In this document: one piece after another, positions 41,767 through 50,679 of the stretch
Layout: every line of letters begins with the position of its first letter
How positions within the stretch are numbered: the first letter of the stretch is position 1
Source: Geovibrio thiophilus
Lineage (GTDB): Bacteria; Chrysiogenota; Deferribacteres; Deferribacterales; Geovibrionaceae
Direction: 5' to 3'
NCBI RefSeq assembly: GCF_004087915.1
Contig: NZ_CP035108.1
Span: 434,001 to 498,000, forward strand
Length of the DNA stretch: 64,000 bases
The notes under the pieces: model-generated
What the model was told of the DNA's origin: nothing
What the model saw: the letters and a program-made list of their open reading frames with translations, nothing else
The model's database searches: none
Position numbers and translations under genes: made by a program

Positions 41767-42234
41767 TTATTTCCAGTGAGCTCCTTCCGCTTCGAGAAGT
41801 TTTACTTTTTTATGTACTCCGCTGGAATAGTTTCCCAGAGAATCCGACCGCACAACCCTGTGGCAGGGAACGATAAGCGGATAGGGGTTTGTTCCCATTG
41901 CCGTGCCCACTGCTCTTGCGGCTTTTTTGCTTCCGCTGACTTCGGCGAGCCTGCCGTAGGTGATCACTTCACCTTTGGGAAGGTTGAAAAGGTTTTTATA
42001 AACCGTTTTGTGAAAATCGCTTCTGCCTTCAAAGACAAGCTCATCAAATTTCAGAGGGCATTCCCCGTCGGGGTATGATTCCAGATAGGCGCAGATCTCT
42101 TCGTGTTCCTTCTTAACGGGTTTAATGTCGAACTCCTCAGGGCGGATAAGGCAGACCTCCGTGAGCCTGTCAGTATCGTCAAACACGGGGAAAACATCGC
42201 ATATGTGCTTGTTTGTCAGGTGAACCATGTACAT
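41767..42234 (-). CDS. ogt: Methylated-DNA-protein cysteine methyltransferase
   Basis: The 155-residue protein has the acceptor site IVPCHRVVRSDSLGNYSSG and the upstream helix-turn-helix region (LPKGEVITYGRLAEVSGSKK). It moves the methyl group from O6-methylguanine to its own Cys. The ATG at 42234 has GAGG seven bases upstream, inside the end of thiH; the two genes are adjacent and probably co-transcribed. Confidence 0.93.
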   Translation of the reverse strand: MYMVHLTNKHICDVFPVFDDTDRLTEVCLIRPEEFDIKPVKKEHEEICAYLESYPDGECPLKFDELVFEGRSDFHKTVYKNLFNLPKGEVITYGRLAEVSGSKKAARAVGTAMGTNPYPLIVPCHRVVRSDSLGNYSSGVHKKVKLLEAEGAHWK

Positions 42235-42235
42235 A

Positions 42236-43351
42236 TTAAGACCTCACGAGGAAGTTTTTGTCCCAGTCCTTCATGACGGGGTCATAGCCCTTGGAGCGGA
42301 GCATTGCGCAGAATTCCGCAACGGTTCTGTCGTCTTCTACTTTGAACTGCTTGCCGTCGTGCTCCTTGTTATAGCCGCCGGGTTCGGTTTTTGAGCCTGC
42401 GCTCATCTGAGTAACACCGAGAGGGAGAAGATGCTCCCTCATCCCGGCGGGCTCACGTGTGGAGATAACAAGCCCGGCGTCATGGAGGAAAAGCCGTAAG
42501 GCGAGCATGGACTGAACGAGGTTTTTGTCTTTTATAAGCTCATAGGGCGTAAAGTTGCCCGCTGCAAAGCGTATTCGGGGGAATGACACGGTAACGTGGG
42601 TCTTCCAGTACTGCTTCATAAGATAGCGCGCGTGGATGCCGACGAAAAATTCCTCAGTGCGGAAATCCTCAAGTCCCATCAGAGCGCCGATCCCCACCGT
42701 ACGGTACCCTGCTTCCGCTCCTCTGTCCGGTGTTTCAAGGCGCCATTCAAAGTTACGCTTTCTGCCCGCCGGATGCACTCTTGCGTAGGTTTCCCTGTTG
42801 TAGGTTTCCTGATATATGGTCAGTCCGTCGGCGCCGGAGCTGCGCAGAGCCGTGTATTCACCTGTGCTCATAGGGAAAACCTCTATGGAGAGTGAGCTGA
42901 ACATATCCCGCAGCATGTCGCAGGTTCTGGCAAGGTCGGAAACGCTTACGACTTTCGGCGATTCTCCCGTAACCAGAAGGAGATGCTGAATCCCCATATC
43001 CGCTATGGTTTTTGCCTCGGCGAGTATCTCCGCATCGGTCAGGGTGACTCTGGGGATTTCGTTATGTCTGTTGAACCCGCAGTAAACACAGGAGTTTGTA
43101 CATTCGTTGGATGTGTAGATCGGTGCGTATATCTTGATGGTTCTGCCGAATCTCCGCAATGTGATGCTGCTCGCCTCCCTTGCCATCGGCTCCAGAAATT
43201 TTTCCGCGGCGGGGGAGAGGAGGACGGCGAAGTCCGTCTCGGTTATTGTCTCCTTGTTCAGCACGGCGGCAACGTCATCTGCCGTCCTTGAATGGATGAA
43301 GCTTTTGATCTCGTTCCAGTCGTATTCTTTATGTATCTGTGTGAATGTCAT
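42236..43351 (-). CDS. thiH: 2-iminoacetate synthase (tyrosine lyase) ThiH
   Basis: The 371-residue radical-SAM enzyme carries the cluster motif in TSNECTNSCVYCGF (CxxxCxxC). It has the ThiH stretches PMSTGEYTALRSSGADGL, ARYLMKQYWKTHVTVSFPR and MSAGSKTEPGGY. It cleaves tyrosine to dehydroglycine for thiazole synthesis, the oxygen-sensitive alternative to ThiO, which fits an anaerobic life. It follows thiG after 1 base. Confidence 0.95.
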   Translation of the reverse strand: MTFTQIHKEYDWNEIKSFIHSRTADDVAAVLNKETITETDFAVLLSPAAEKFLEPMAREASSITLRRFGRTIKIYAPIYTSNECTNSCVYCGFNRHNEIPRVTLTDAEILAEAKTIADMGIQHLLLVTGESPKVVSVSDLARTCDMLRDMFSSLSIEVFPMSTGEYTALRSSGADGLTIYQETYNRETYARVHPAGRKRNFEWRLETPDRGAEAGYRTVGIGALMGLEDFRTEEFFVGIHARYLMKQYWKTHVTVSFPRIRFAAGNFTPYELIKDKNLVQSMLALRLFLHDAGLVISTREPAGMREHLLPLGVTQMSAGSKTEPGGYNKEHDGKQFKVEDDRTVAEFCAMLRSKGYDPVMKDWDKNFLVRS

Positions 43352-43352
43352 C

Positions 43353-44129
43353 TTAATCTCTTAAAAATCCTGTGAGCGGGCTTGACGCTTCCGCCTTATC
43401 CTTCTGTGAGGGCATTCCTGCATCCCTTGCCAGCACAGCGGCGTCAACCGCCAGCTTAAACGCCGTCGCCATTTTCACGGGGTCTCCCGCTGTGGCTATG
43501 GCTGTGTTTACGAGAACGGCGTCCGCCCCCATCTCTATGGCGAGAGCCGCATGACTGGGAGCGCCTATTCCTGCGTCCACAACCACGGGAACATTAGCCT
43601 GCTCTATTATTATGCGCAGGTTGTCTGCGGTTCTGATTCCCTTGTTGCTGCCTATAGGCGCACCGAGAGGCATGACTGTAACCGTGCCTATCTCCTCAAG
43701 GCGTTTGCAGAGAACGGGATCGGCATTAATATACGGCAGAACCTTGAAGCCTTCCTTCACAAGTATCTGTGCCGCCTTGAAGGTTTCAATGGGATCGGGC
43801 AGAAGGTAGTACGGATCCGGTGTCACCTCAAGCTTGATCCACGGCTCGCAGCCTGCGGCACGGGCGATTCTCGCCAGCCTTACCGCTTCCTCGGCGTCTC
43901 TGGCGCCGGATGTGTTGGGGAGGAGGAGGTATTTTGATGTATCTATGTGGCTGAGTATATCATCCTGAGGGTTATTCACGTCAACTCTGCGCAGGGCGAC
44001 AGTAACTATCTCCGCTCCGCTGGCTTCGGCAGCTTTCGCCATGACATCGCTTCCGGCGAACTTGCCTGTGCCGACCATGAGTCTGCTTCTGAAGGTTCTT
44101 CCGTCTATAACAAGATTTTTTGAGAACAT
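43353..44129 (-). CDS. thiG: Thiazole synthase
   Basis: The 258-residue TIM-barrel protein has [12 protein letters not shown], the Schiff-base lysine in [27 protein letters not shown], then [15 protein letters not shown] and [12 protein letters not shown]. It joins deoxyxylulose phosphate, dehydroglycine and ThiS-bound sulfur into the thiazole ring. No TPP riboswitch is visible in the 200 bases upstream; a plain promoter is likely at 44164-44191. Confidence 0.97.
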   Translation of the reverse strand: MFSKNLVIDGRTFRSRLMVGTGKFAGSDVMAKAAEASGAEIVTVALRRVDVNNPQDDILSHIDTSKYLLLPNTSGARDAEEAVRLARIARAAGCEPWIKLEVTPDPYYLLPDPIETFKAAQILVKEGFKVLPYINADPVLCKRLEEIGTVTVMPLGAPIGSNKGIRTADNLRIIIEQANVPVVVDAGIGAPSHAALAIEMGADAVLVNTAIATAGDPVKMATAFKLAVDAAVLARDAGMPSQKDKAEASSPLTGFLRD

Positions 44130-44163
44130 GCTCTTTTACCGCCTGAGTATTGAATGTATTTCA

Positions 44164-44191
44164 ATAGTAATAGCCGTGGATTAAATGTCAA
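44164..44191 (-). promoter_or_regulatory. Probable sigma-70 promoter of thiG-thiH-ogt
   Basis: On the minus strand a perfect TTGACA (44186-44191) is followed after 16 bases by TACTAT (44164-44169), 34 bases before thiG. Confidence 0.55.
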
Positions 44192-44334
44192 CAATATATT
44201 GATAGATAAATATTGTCCCCGATTCGCCTGAGCCTGCCCCCGAATACCCTTGCGAAAAAATAAAATCGGCGTAAACTTAGTTGCGTAAATTTTGTCAGAT
44301 ACAAGACGAACAATAAACCCGCGAGGATTTCCAG

Positions 44335-45459
44335 ATGGATTTTTGCAATCTTAAAAGCCAGTATTCATTAGTAAAAGAAGACATTGACCGCCGTGTTCTA
44401 GCCGTTTTTGAGCACGGAAGATACATTTTCGGTCCCGAAATAACGGAACTTGAGAAAAAATGCGCCGAATTCTGCGGGGTTAAACACGCCCTTGCTGTTT
44501 CATCCGGCACGGATGCCCTGCTCATGGGGCTCATGGCTTACGATGTGAAGCCCGGTGATTACGTTATCACCACCCCTTTCACATTCATAGCAACCGCCGA
44601 GATGATAGCCCTTCTGGGCGCTGTGCCTCTTTTTGTTGATATAGAAGAAACCACATACAACCTTGATCCGGCAAAGCTTGCGGAAATGCTGAAAACCCCA
44701 CCCGTCGACAAGGCTAAGATAAAAGGCGTTATCGCCGTTGACCTTTACGGTCAGATGCCCGATTACGAGGCTATAGAAAAAGTCATTGCCGACAGCGGGC
44801 TCGACCTCTTCCTCATTGAGGACGCCGCGCAGAGCTTCGGCGCCGTTCAGAGAGGCAAAAGGGCATGCGCCTTCGGTGATATAGCCGCCACATCCTTCTT
44901 CCCCTCCAAGCCCCTTGGCTGCTACGGCGACGGCGGCATGGTCTTTACAAACTGCGACACTCTCGCGGAGAAAATGGGCTGGATCAGAAACCACGGACAG
45001 AACGAAAGATACCGCCACAAAATAGTCGGCATCAACGGCAGGCTGGACAGTGTTCAGGCGGCTGTGCTTCTCGGCAAGTTCGACCTTTTTGTTGATAAGG
45101 AGATAGACGGGCGTGACAGAATCGCCGCTATTTACACCGAGAAACTTTCCAAAATAAAAGGTGTGAAAACACCCGCAGTCACGGACTTCAACCGCTCTGT
45201 GTGGGCTCAGTACTCCATAGTGGTTGAAAACAGGGACGCACTCGCCGCTCACCTCAACGCAAAAGGCGTGCCCACTGCGGTTCATTACCCCATACCCCTG
45301 CACATGCAGGAGGTTTTCGCCGACCTCGGCGTGAAGAAAGGAGCGCTCCCCGTCTCCGAAAAAATAGCCGCTCACATCATGAGCCTGCCCATGTGCGCAT
45401 ACAAAACGCAGGAAGATACAGATACTGTGACGAATGCCGTTGCGGAGTTTTTTAAATAA
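44335..45459 (+). CDS. DegT/DnrJ/EryC1/StrS-family aminotransferase
   Basis: The 374-residue PLP enzyme has HALAVSSGTDALLMGLMA and IEDAAQSFGA. The Schiff-base lysine lies in ATSFFPSKPLGCYGDGG, and a C-terminal WAQYSIV...AVHYPIPLHMQ follows. Family members aminate UDP- or dTDP-keto-sugars for surface glycans or glycosylated proteins. No other sugar-nucleotide genes are close by, so the substrate is unknown. Flagellin or LPS glycan synthesis is possible. Confidence 0.93.
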   Translation: MDFCNLKSQYSLVKEDIDRRVLAVFEHGRYIFGPEITELEKKCAEFCGVKHALAVSSGTDALLMGLMAYDVKPGDYVITTPFTFIATAEMIALLGAVPLFVDIEETTYNLDPAKLAEMLKTPPVDKAKIKGVIAVDLYGQMPDYEAIEKVIADSGLDLFLIEDAAQSFGAVQRGKRACAFGDIAATSFFPSKPLGCYGDGGMVFTNCDTLAEKMGWIRNHGQNERYRHKIVGINGRLDSVQAAVLLGKFDLFVDKEIDGRDRIAAIYTEKLSKIKGVKTPAVTDFNRSVWAQYSIVVENRDALAAHLNAKGVPTAVHYPIPLHMQEVFADLGVKKGALPVSEKIAAHIMSLPMCAYKTQEDTDTVTNAVAEFFK

Positions 45460-45480
45460 TATTTTAAGCTTTCAGATAAC

Positions 45481-45520
45481 AGAGAAACCCTTTTTTACAT
45501 CGAAAAAAAAGGGTTTCTCT
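45481..45520. terminator. Long hairpin between the aminotransferase and methyltransferase genes
   Basis: AGAGAAACCCTTTTTT and AAAAAAGGGTTTCTCT form a stem of about 16 pairs. No T-run follows on the plus side beyond the stem itself. It probably terminates or attenuates transcription after the aminotransferase gene. Confidence 0.6.
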
Positions 45521-45648
45521 GATTCTTCCCCAAAAACTGAATTTTTCTCATACAGTCTTTTGAAATTAAAAGTTTCCCCGTACTTTTTAAAAAGCACAGG
45601 AATTTGATTTTTATTGACTGCGATCCTTTTTCAGGCTTTACTTTCCGG

Positions 45649-46983
45649 ATGGAAAAAAACCGCGCATTCATAGAGCATTTCAGCAGAATTTTTGGCACAG
45701 ATTCCGAGGCGTTTTTCGCTTCCCTTGAACGGCTGCCCTCTAAACATGTACGCATGAACACCAAGCGGGGCATAAACTACCTGCCTGAAATAGCGGAACA
45801 CGGCATAATTCTTGAGAATGACAGGCGTTTCCCCGCAGTTTACAAGGTGCTTGGAGGGGCGGAGAAGCTCACTTCGACCGTCTCTTTCCAGACAGGCGGT
45901 TTTTATATCCAGAATCCTTCGTCAGTTTTTCCGCCGGATGTTCTGTGCAGGTTTCTGCCTGAAAACCCCGCCGTTATGGATGTTTCCGCCGCCCCGGGGG
46001 GCAAAACGGTGGCATTGTGTGATATGCTTAAAAACAGCGGTGTGGTTGTAGCAAACGAGCCTTCGTCAAAAAGGCTGAGGTCACTGGAATTTAACCTTGA
46101 AAAATACGGATGCTGGAGCGCCAAGACTGTCTCCTTTGACGGGCGGGTGCTCCACAGGCATCTGGAGGAAGCCTTCGACGGCATACTTCTGGATGCTCCG
46201 TGCAGCAACGAAAATAAAATTTTCCGCAACGAAACAGTGAACTCCTCATGGGAGCCTGCCCTTGTGGAACGCATGGCGAAGCTTCAGCGGGAGATACTGG
46301 AATCCGCTTTCAAATGCCTTAAGAAGGGCGGGGTGCTGGTCTATTCCACATGCACTTTTTCAGCGGAAGAGAACGAAGGCGTGATAGGCTCATTTCTTGC
46401 GGATAATGACGAAGCGGAGCTTCTGGACATCTCCGAGGGGGAAAACACGTTCGGCATCAGCGGCAATGTCGTTGTGGATGAAAAAGTGCTCAGGGTTATG
46501 CCCCATAAGCTCCCCTATGACGGCTTTTTCATAGCCGCTCTGAGACGTAAAGGTGACAGAGCGGACGGCTGCGCGGTGAAGGTGAAGAGGGATAAACAGC
46601 TTGATTCGCTTTTTTATGAGCTGCCCGCAAACCTTTCCGTTTCTCAGGGGTCAAGTACCGCATACATAGAGACGGGCTGCGTGCTTGAGGCGAGACCGCA
46701 TCTAAGCAAGAGCGGCATCCGCCTATGGAAGCGCGCCCCCGAACTCAGCGCCCAGAGCGCATGGGAGCTGGGCGGCAGCCTCAAAGAGGAATACCGCGCC
46801 GAAACAGGCATGGAAGGGGCATTGCGTTATTTAAAAGGATTTGACACGGATAAGACGTCCGACTATCATACTCCGGTTCTTTACTACGGGGAAATTCCCG
46901 TGGGAACAGTGAAAACCGTTGACGGTAAATTTAAAAACAAGCTGGACAGGTATTTTTTGTATGGAAAAAACATTGAGTTCTAA
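45649..46983 (+). CDS. RsmB/RsmF-type rRNA cytosine-5 methyltransferase
   Basis: The 444-residue protein (from ATG 45649) has the SAM motif MDVSAAPGGKTVALCD. The two catalytic cysteines lie in ILLDAPCSNE and VYSTCTFSAEEN. A C-terminal RNA-binding region after residue 300 resembles RsmF. It methylates cytosine in rRNA; the exact site cannot be read from the sequence. A longer frame from 45604 lacks similarity at its N-terminus. It overlaps the next gene by 23 bases. Confidence 0.88.
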   Translation: MEKNRAFIEHFSRIFGTDSEAFFASLERLPSKHVRMNTKRGINYLPEIAEHGIILENDRRFPAVYKVLGGAEKLTSTVSFQTGGFYIQNPSSVFPPDVLCRFLPENPAVMDVSAAPGGKTVALCDMLKNSGVVVANEPSSKRLRSLEFNLEKYGCWSAKTVSFDGRVLHRHLEEAFDGILLDAPCSNENKIFRNETVNSSWEPALVERMAKLQREILESAFKCLKKGGVLVYSTCTFSAEENEGVIGSFLADNDEAELLDISEGENTFGISGNVVVDEKVLRVMPHKLPYDGFFIAALRRKGDRADGCAVKVKRDKQLDSLFYELPANLSVSQGSSTAYIETGCVLEARPHLSKSGIRLWKRAPELSAQSAWELGGSLKEEYRAETGMEGALRYLKGFDTDKTSDYHTPVLYYGEIPVGTVKTVDGKFKNKLDRYFLYGKNIEF

Positions 46984-48244
46984 ACTTTCAGCACTCTTCA
47001 TCTTATTGGCGGTGGTTTTTGCCGCATTCAGCGCTCAGGCGCAGCAGCAGCTTTCGGGCAATGTTTTTGCTTATAAAAGCGAACCCTTCGTTGCCGTAGT
47101 GGTGGATAAAAGTACCAGCATTCTGTACATAGTCGAAATGAAGGACGACAGACCCGAGATAATAGCAAAAACCTCTGTCCTTGTGGGCGGCGGCGGAGGA
47201 GATAAAAAAGTCTCCGGCGATATGAAAACCCCGGAAGGCGTCTATTACATTACAGGCTTCCTCTCCCCCGAGCAGCTCCGAAAGGCTTACGGCAGCACTG
47301 CGGACGACTACGGCACCGGAGCCTTCCCGCTGAGCTACCCCAACTTCTTTGACCGCATCAGCGGTAAGACCGGCAGCGGAATCTGGATTCACGGCAAAAG
47401 AGTGGACAGAAAGGAACAGACCACAAGAGGCTGTGTGGCTCTTGAAAATGATGTTCTTGATAAATATAAGCAATATCTCAAAAGAGGCGTTCCCGTTGTG
47501 ATAGCGAGAAAGGTGAACTTCGAGCAGCTTCACAATTATGAGTCGGAAAAGGCATTCCTGAAAGAGAAGCTGGACGGTCTTGTGGCATCGTGGGAAGGGC
47601 TTGACTATGACAGCTTCGCCTCAAATTATCATATACAATTCAGGAGCGGTTCCGGCGAGAACTACGCTCAGTATCTCAGGAAGAAAAAAGTCCTCATGGG
47701 ACTTTACCCTGAGCGAAGTATAGAAATATCTTCCGTGAGAGCCTTTAAGGAGAACGGAGACGAGTTTCTTTACGACTTCAACCAGCTTTACTGCGCTGAC
47801 AATCTTCTGGCATACGGGAATAAAAAGCTCTACCTGAAAAAAGAAGTGGATGAGCTGAAGATCATTGCCGAGGAGTTTTTCTCCGAATCCTATGAGCCTG
47901 TGGTGCGCGCCAGAGTGGCAGAGTTTCTTGAAGAGTGGAAAATATCATGGGAGAGTATGGACATCGGAAAATACATGGCGGCTTACTCTTCCTCCTTCTC
48001 CTCAGACGGGTTCAGCTATGAAAGCTGGAAGGCTGACAAGACGGATAAGTTTCAGAAATACTCAACAATTAAAATAAATATAGACAATATAAAAATTTCG
48101 CAAGTATCCCCGAAAAGGGTTAGAGTGAGCTTCATTCAGCACTTCATCGGAGACTCCTACAGTGACACGGGGATCAAAACCCTTGAGCTTGAGGGATGCC
48201 CCGGGGACTACAAAATCAGGAGCGAACTCTGGAGAGCTAAATGA
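46961..48244 (+). CDS. YkuD-fold peptidoglycan carboxypeptidase, Csd6/Pgp2-like
   Basis: The 427-residue protein (from ATG 46961) has a signal peptide (LSALFILLAVVFAAFSAQA). A YkuD-type domain at about residues 40-185 contains the catalytic IWIHGKRVDRKEQTTRGCVAL. A long C-terminal half carries two repeats of an NTF2-like pattern (LVASWEGLDYDSFASNYH and LEEWKISWESMDIGKYMAAY). This layout is that of Campylobacter Pgp2 / Helicobacter Csd6, an L,D-carboxypeptidase that trims peptidoglycan tetrapeptides and sets helical shape. The next gene resembles its partner Pgp1/Csd4. Ordinary L,D-transpeptidase activity is the alternative. Confidence 0.78.
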   Translation: MEKTLSSKLSALFILLAVVFAAFSAQAQQQLSGNVFAYKSEPFVAVVVDKSTSILYIVEMKDDRPEIIAKTSVLVGGGGGDKKVSGDMKTPEGVYYITGFLSPEQLRKAYGSTADDYGTGAFPLSYPNFFDRISGKTGSGIWIHGKRVDRKEQTTRGCVALENDVLDKYKQYLKRGVPVVIARKVNFEQLHNYESEKAFLKEKLDGLVASWEGLDYDSFASNYHIQFRSGSGENYAQYLRKKKVLMGLYPERSIEISSVRAFKENGDEFLYDFNQLYCADNLLAYGNKKLYLKKEVDELKIIAEEFFSESYEPVVRARVAEFLEEWKISWESMDIGKYMAAYSSSFSSDGFSYESWKADKTDKFQKYSTIKINIDNIKISQVSPKRVRVSFIQHFIGDSYSDTGIKTLELEGCPGDYKIRSELWRAK

Positions 48245-49731
48245 AAAAAACTCTGACGCTTTTTATTCTGCTGTTTGCTGCCGCTATGTCGTTTGCTCAG
48301 ACACGTCCCTACATCAAAAACGAGGTGTACTTTAAGGGCACGGAGTACGAGCTTGACGTTTACAGGATATACGGCAGGCAGGACGGCAAAACCATGCTGA
48401 TCATAGGCGGTATTCAGGGGGACGAACCGGGAGGGTTTCTTTCGGCGGATCTTTATGCGGAAATGCGTCTTGAAAAAGGCAATCTCATTGTTGTTCCCAG
48501 AGCGAACTTCAAGTCCGTAATCCTTTTTGACCGTGAAACCGAAGCGGATATGAACCGCCGCTTTACAAAGGATCTGGGCGTTATGGAGATGGACAAGGTA
48601 GTGGAGGTTATCATCAGCCTCATGGAGGAATCCGATGTGTTCCTCAATCTGCATGACGGCTGGGGATACCACAATCCGAAATATATTGATCAATGGCGCA
48701 ATCCTGCCAGATTCGGACAGTCGATCATCACCGACGCTGATGTATTCACCTGCGACGACGGGAGTATGCTTGATCTGAAAACTCCTGCTAAAAAGGTTCT
48801 GGAGGCGGTAAACAGAAGCATAGGCGAGGAGCAGTACTTTATGCACTACTTCAACACCAAAACCGAAGATCCGCTGACGAAGTTCACCGACATGCGGAAA
48901 ACTGCCACTTACTATGCCCTGAAGCATTTCTGCCTTCCGTCCTTCGGCGTGGAGTCCTCAAAAAACCTTCCGTCAGTTGAGCTTAAGGTGCTTTACCACA
49001 ACTATGTTGTGAATGAGTTTATGAAATATTACGATATAGTTCCCGAACATCCTAGGATTTTTCTGAAAGCCCCTCAGCTTAATTATGCCGTGATCAGAGT
49101 TAATGACGAAGTCGTCACTGTCGAAAACGGAAAAACACTTTACGCTGACAGGGGCGATATAATCGAGATAACGAATGTTGACGCAAACTACGACAGGGGC
49201 ATATCCTGCGATATTCTCGGCATGGGCGACCTCAACGACTGCGGCAAAAGGGTGGAGGTCAAGGGTGAATCCCGCATAGTTTTCCGTAAGGACAACCAGA
49301 AAATGGGTGAAATAAGACTCTCGTACAGGACAAAAACAGCCGTCTCTCCCGCTAAGCCCCAGCCAAGAGTTCCGGCGCCGTCCGGCGAGGAAAATCTTGT
49401 ACCCTCAAAGACAAATGTTGTCTTTGTTATGAAGGTGAACGGGATTGAAAGAAGTGTTGCCTCCGGCAGCTCAGTCAAACTGAAAAAGACCGATACTATT
49501 GAATTTATAGAAGCTCTCGGCGGTGATTTCGGTTCGCCGGATGTGCCTGTGAACGTGAAGGGGTATGTCCCGTCCGGAGCGGTAAACAGCGGGGATGACA
49601 GAGGTTATAAAATACGCATGACAGACTATTTTATGCTGAAATATTCCCGTGACGGCAAAGGGAAGGCTTACCCTGTGATAGCGGGCAACAGCCGCAACGA
49701 GATAGGCGGGATCTGGCTAGAGATAGAGTAA
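48241..49731 (+). CDS. M14-like zinc carboxypeptidase, Csd4/Pgp1-like
   Basis: The 496-residue protein has a signal peptide (LTLFILLFAAAMSFA). Its metallopeptidase core has GGIQGDEPGGFLSA and, some 80 residues later, VFLNLHDGWGYH. A Gln-x-x-Glu pair plus a later His as zinc ligands, in place of the usual His-x-x-Glu, is the hallmark of Csd4/Pgp1, the D,L-carboxypeptidase that cuts peptidoglycan tripeptides to dipeptides. The C-terminal part (residues 270-496) is beta-rich with extra repeats. It overlaps the upstream Csd6-like gene by 4 bases. Confidence 0.8.
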   Translation: MKKTLTLFILLFAAAMSFAQTRPYIKNEVYFKGTEYELDVYRIYGRQDGKTMLIIGGIQGDEPGGFLSADLYAEMRLEKGNLIVVPRANFKSVILFDRETEADMNRRFTKDLGVMEMDKVVEVIISLMEESDVFLNLHDGWGYHNPKYIDQWRNPARFGQSIITDADVFTCDDGSMLDLKTPAKKVLEAVNRSIGEEQYFMHYFNTKTEDPLTKFTDMRKTATYYALKHFCLPSFGVESSKNLPSVELKVLYHNYVVNEFMKYYDIVPEHPRIFLKAPQLNYAVIRVNDEVVTVENGKTLYADRGDIIEITNVDANYDRGISCDILGMGDLNDCGKRVEVKGESRIVFRKDNQKMGEIRLSYRTKTAVSPAKPQPRVPAPSGEENLVPSKTNVVFVMKVNGIERSVASGSSVKLKKTDTIEFIEALGGDFGSPDVPVNVKGYVPSGAVNSGDDRGYKIRMTDYFMLKYSRDGKGKAYPVIAGNSRNEIGGIWLEIE

Positions 49732-50003
49732 TGAAACGGCTTGAAATACGTGTAAAAGGAAGAGTTCAGGGAGTCGGTTACAGGGCGTTTGTGCACAACG
49801 GTATAGTTCCTCTCGGCGTGGGCGGATATGTCCGCAACATTGCGGACGGAAGTGTTGAGATAATCGCCGAGGGCACGGACGCTCAGCTTGCTGAGGTGCT
49901 GAAAAAAGCCCGCGCGGGCTCGCCCTTTTCCGAGGTGACGGACATGACCGTTTTGGAGGAAAAGCCCACGGGCGAGTTTTCATCCTTTGAGATAAGACAC
50001 TGA
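49731..50003 (+). CDS. acyP: Acylphosphatase
   Basis: The 90-residue protein has the catalytic VKGRVQGVGYRAFVHN and GYVRNIADGSVEIIAEG, the two acylphosphatase signatures with the active Arg and Asn. It hydrolyses acyl phosphates such as 1,3-bisphosphoglycerate. Its start overlaps the previous stop by one base. Confidence 0.95.
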   Translation: MKRLEIRVKGRVQGVGYRAFVHNGIVPLGVGGYVRNIADGSVEIIAEGTDAQLAEVLKKARAGSPFSEVTDMTVLEEKPTGEFSSFEIRH

Positions 50004-50005
50004 GA

Positions 50006-50656
50006 ATGGATAAATATAAACTTCTGATATTCGACTTTGACGGCACACTCGCCGCAACCGAGCCGGCTATTCAGTTCTGCATGAAGACGGCATTTGAGGA
50101 TTACGGACTTATTCCTCCTCCCGAGAAGGCTGTGCGGGCAGCCATAGGCATTCCGCTTATGAGGATGATAGCAAATCTCGGCGGTCTGGACGATGCTGCA
50201 GCACGGGAAGTAACTGATATTTACCGGAAGTACTACCGCAAAGAGGGGATGGAGATGACGAGACTGTTTCCTTCCGCCTTTGAGACTGTGGAAAGGCTTC
50301 ACTGTACCGGTTACAAAATCGCCGTTGTCAGCAATAAAAACCATGCCGTGGTGGTGCAGTCTGTGGAGATTACGGGGCTTATGCCCTTCTGCGGGCTTGT
50401 TGCGGGGGAAAGGGACGGACAGTTTCAGAAACCCCATCCACAGGCTTTTACGGAAATAATTGTGCCCTGTTTCGGTGTGGCGGCGTCTGAATGCTTAATG
50501 ATAGGCGACGCTGTGCAGGACACGGGCTTTGCCCTTAACTGCGGCATGGATGCGGCATGGGCTTCATACGGTTTCGGGAATGAAACTGAGTGTATGAACG
50601 AAAATGTTAAATTCGTGCTTAATGATATTTCGGAGCTGACCGATATACTTGGTTGA
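50006..50656 (+). CDS. HAD phosphatase, phosphoglycolate-phosphatase-like
   Basis: The 216-residue protein has motif I IFDFDGTLAATEPA, a motif II serine in VVSNKNH, a lysine in QKPHPQAF and motif IV MIGDAVQD, so all catalytic positions are present. It resembles Gph; the substrate is not proven. It overlaps the methylase reading frame by 4 bases if that gene uses the upstream TTG. Confidence 0.88.
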   Translation: MDKYKLLIFDFDGTLAATEPAIQFCMKTAFEDYGLIPPPEKAVRAAIGIPLMRMIANLGGLDDAAAREVTDIYRKYYRKEGMEMTRLFPSAFETVERLHCTGYKIAVVSNKNHAVVVQSVEITGLMPFCGLVAGERDGQFQKPHPQAFTEIIVPCFGVAASECLMIGDAVQDTGFALNCGMDAAWASYGFGNETECMNENVKFVLNDISELTDILG

Positions 50657-50679
50657 CAACGTTTTTTACGGAGATTTCA

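Noticed and set aside
44130-44334. TPP riboswitch upstream of thiG
   Set aside because: None of the THI-box segments seen at 52284-52373 is present here on either strand.
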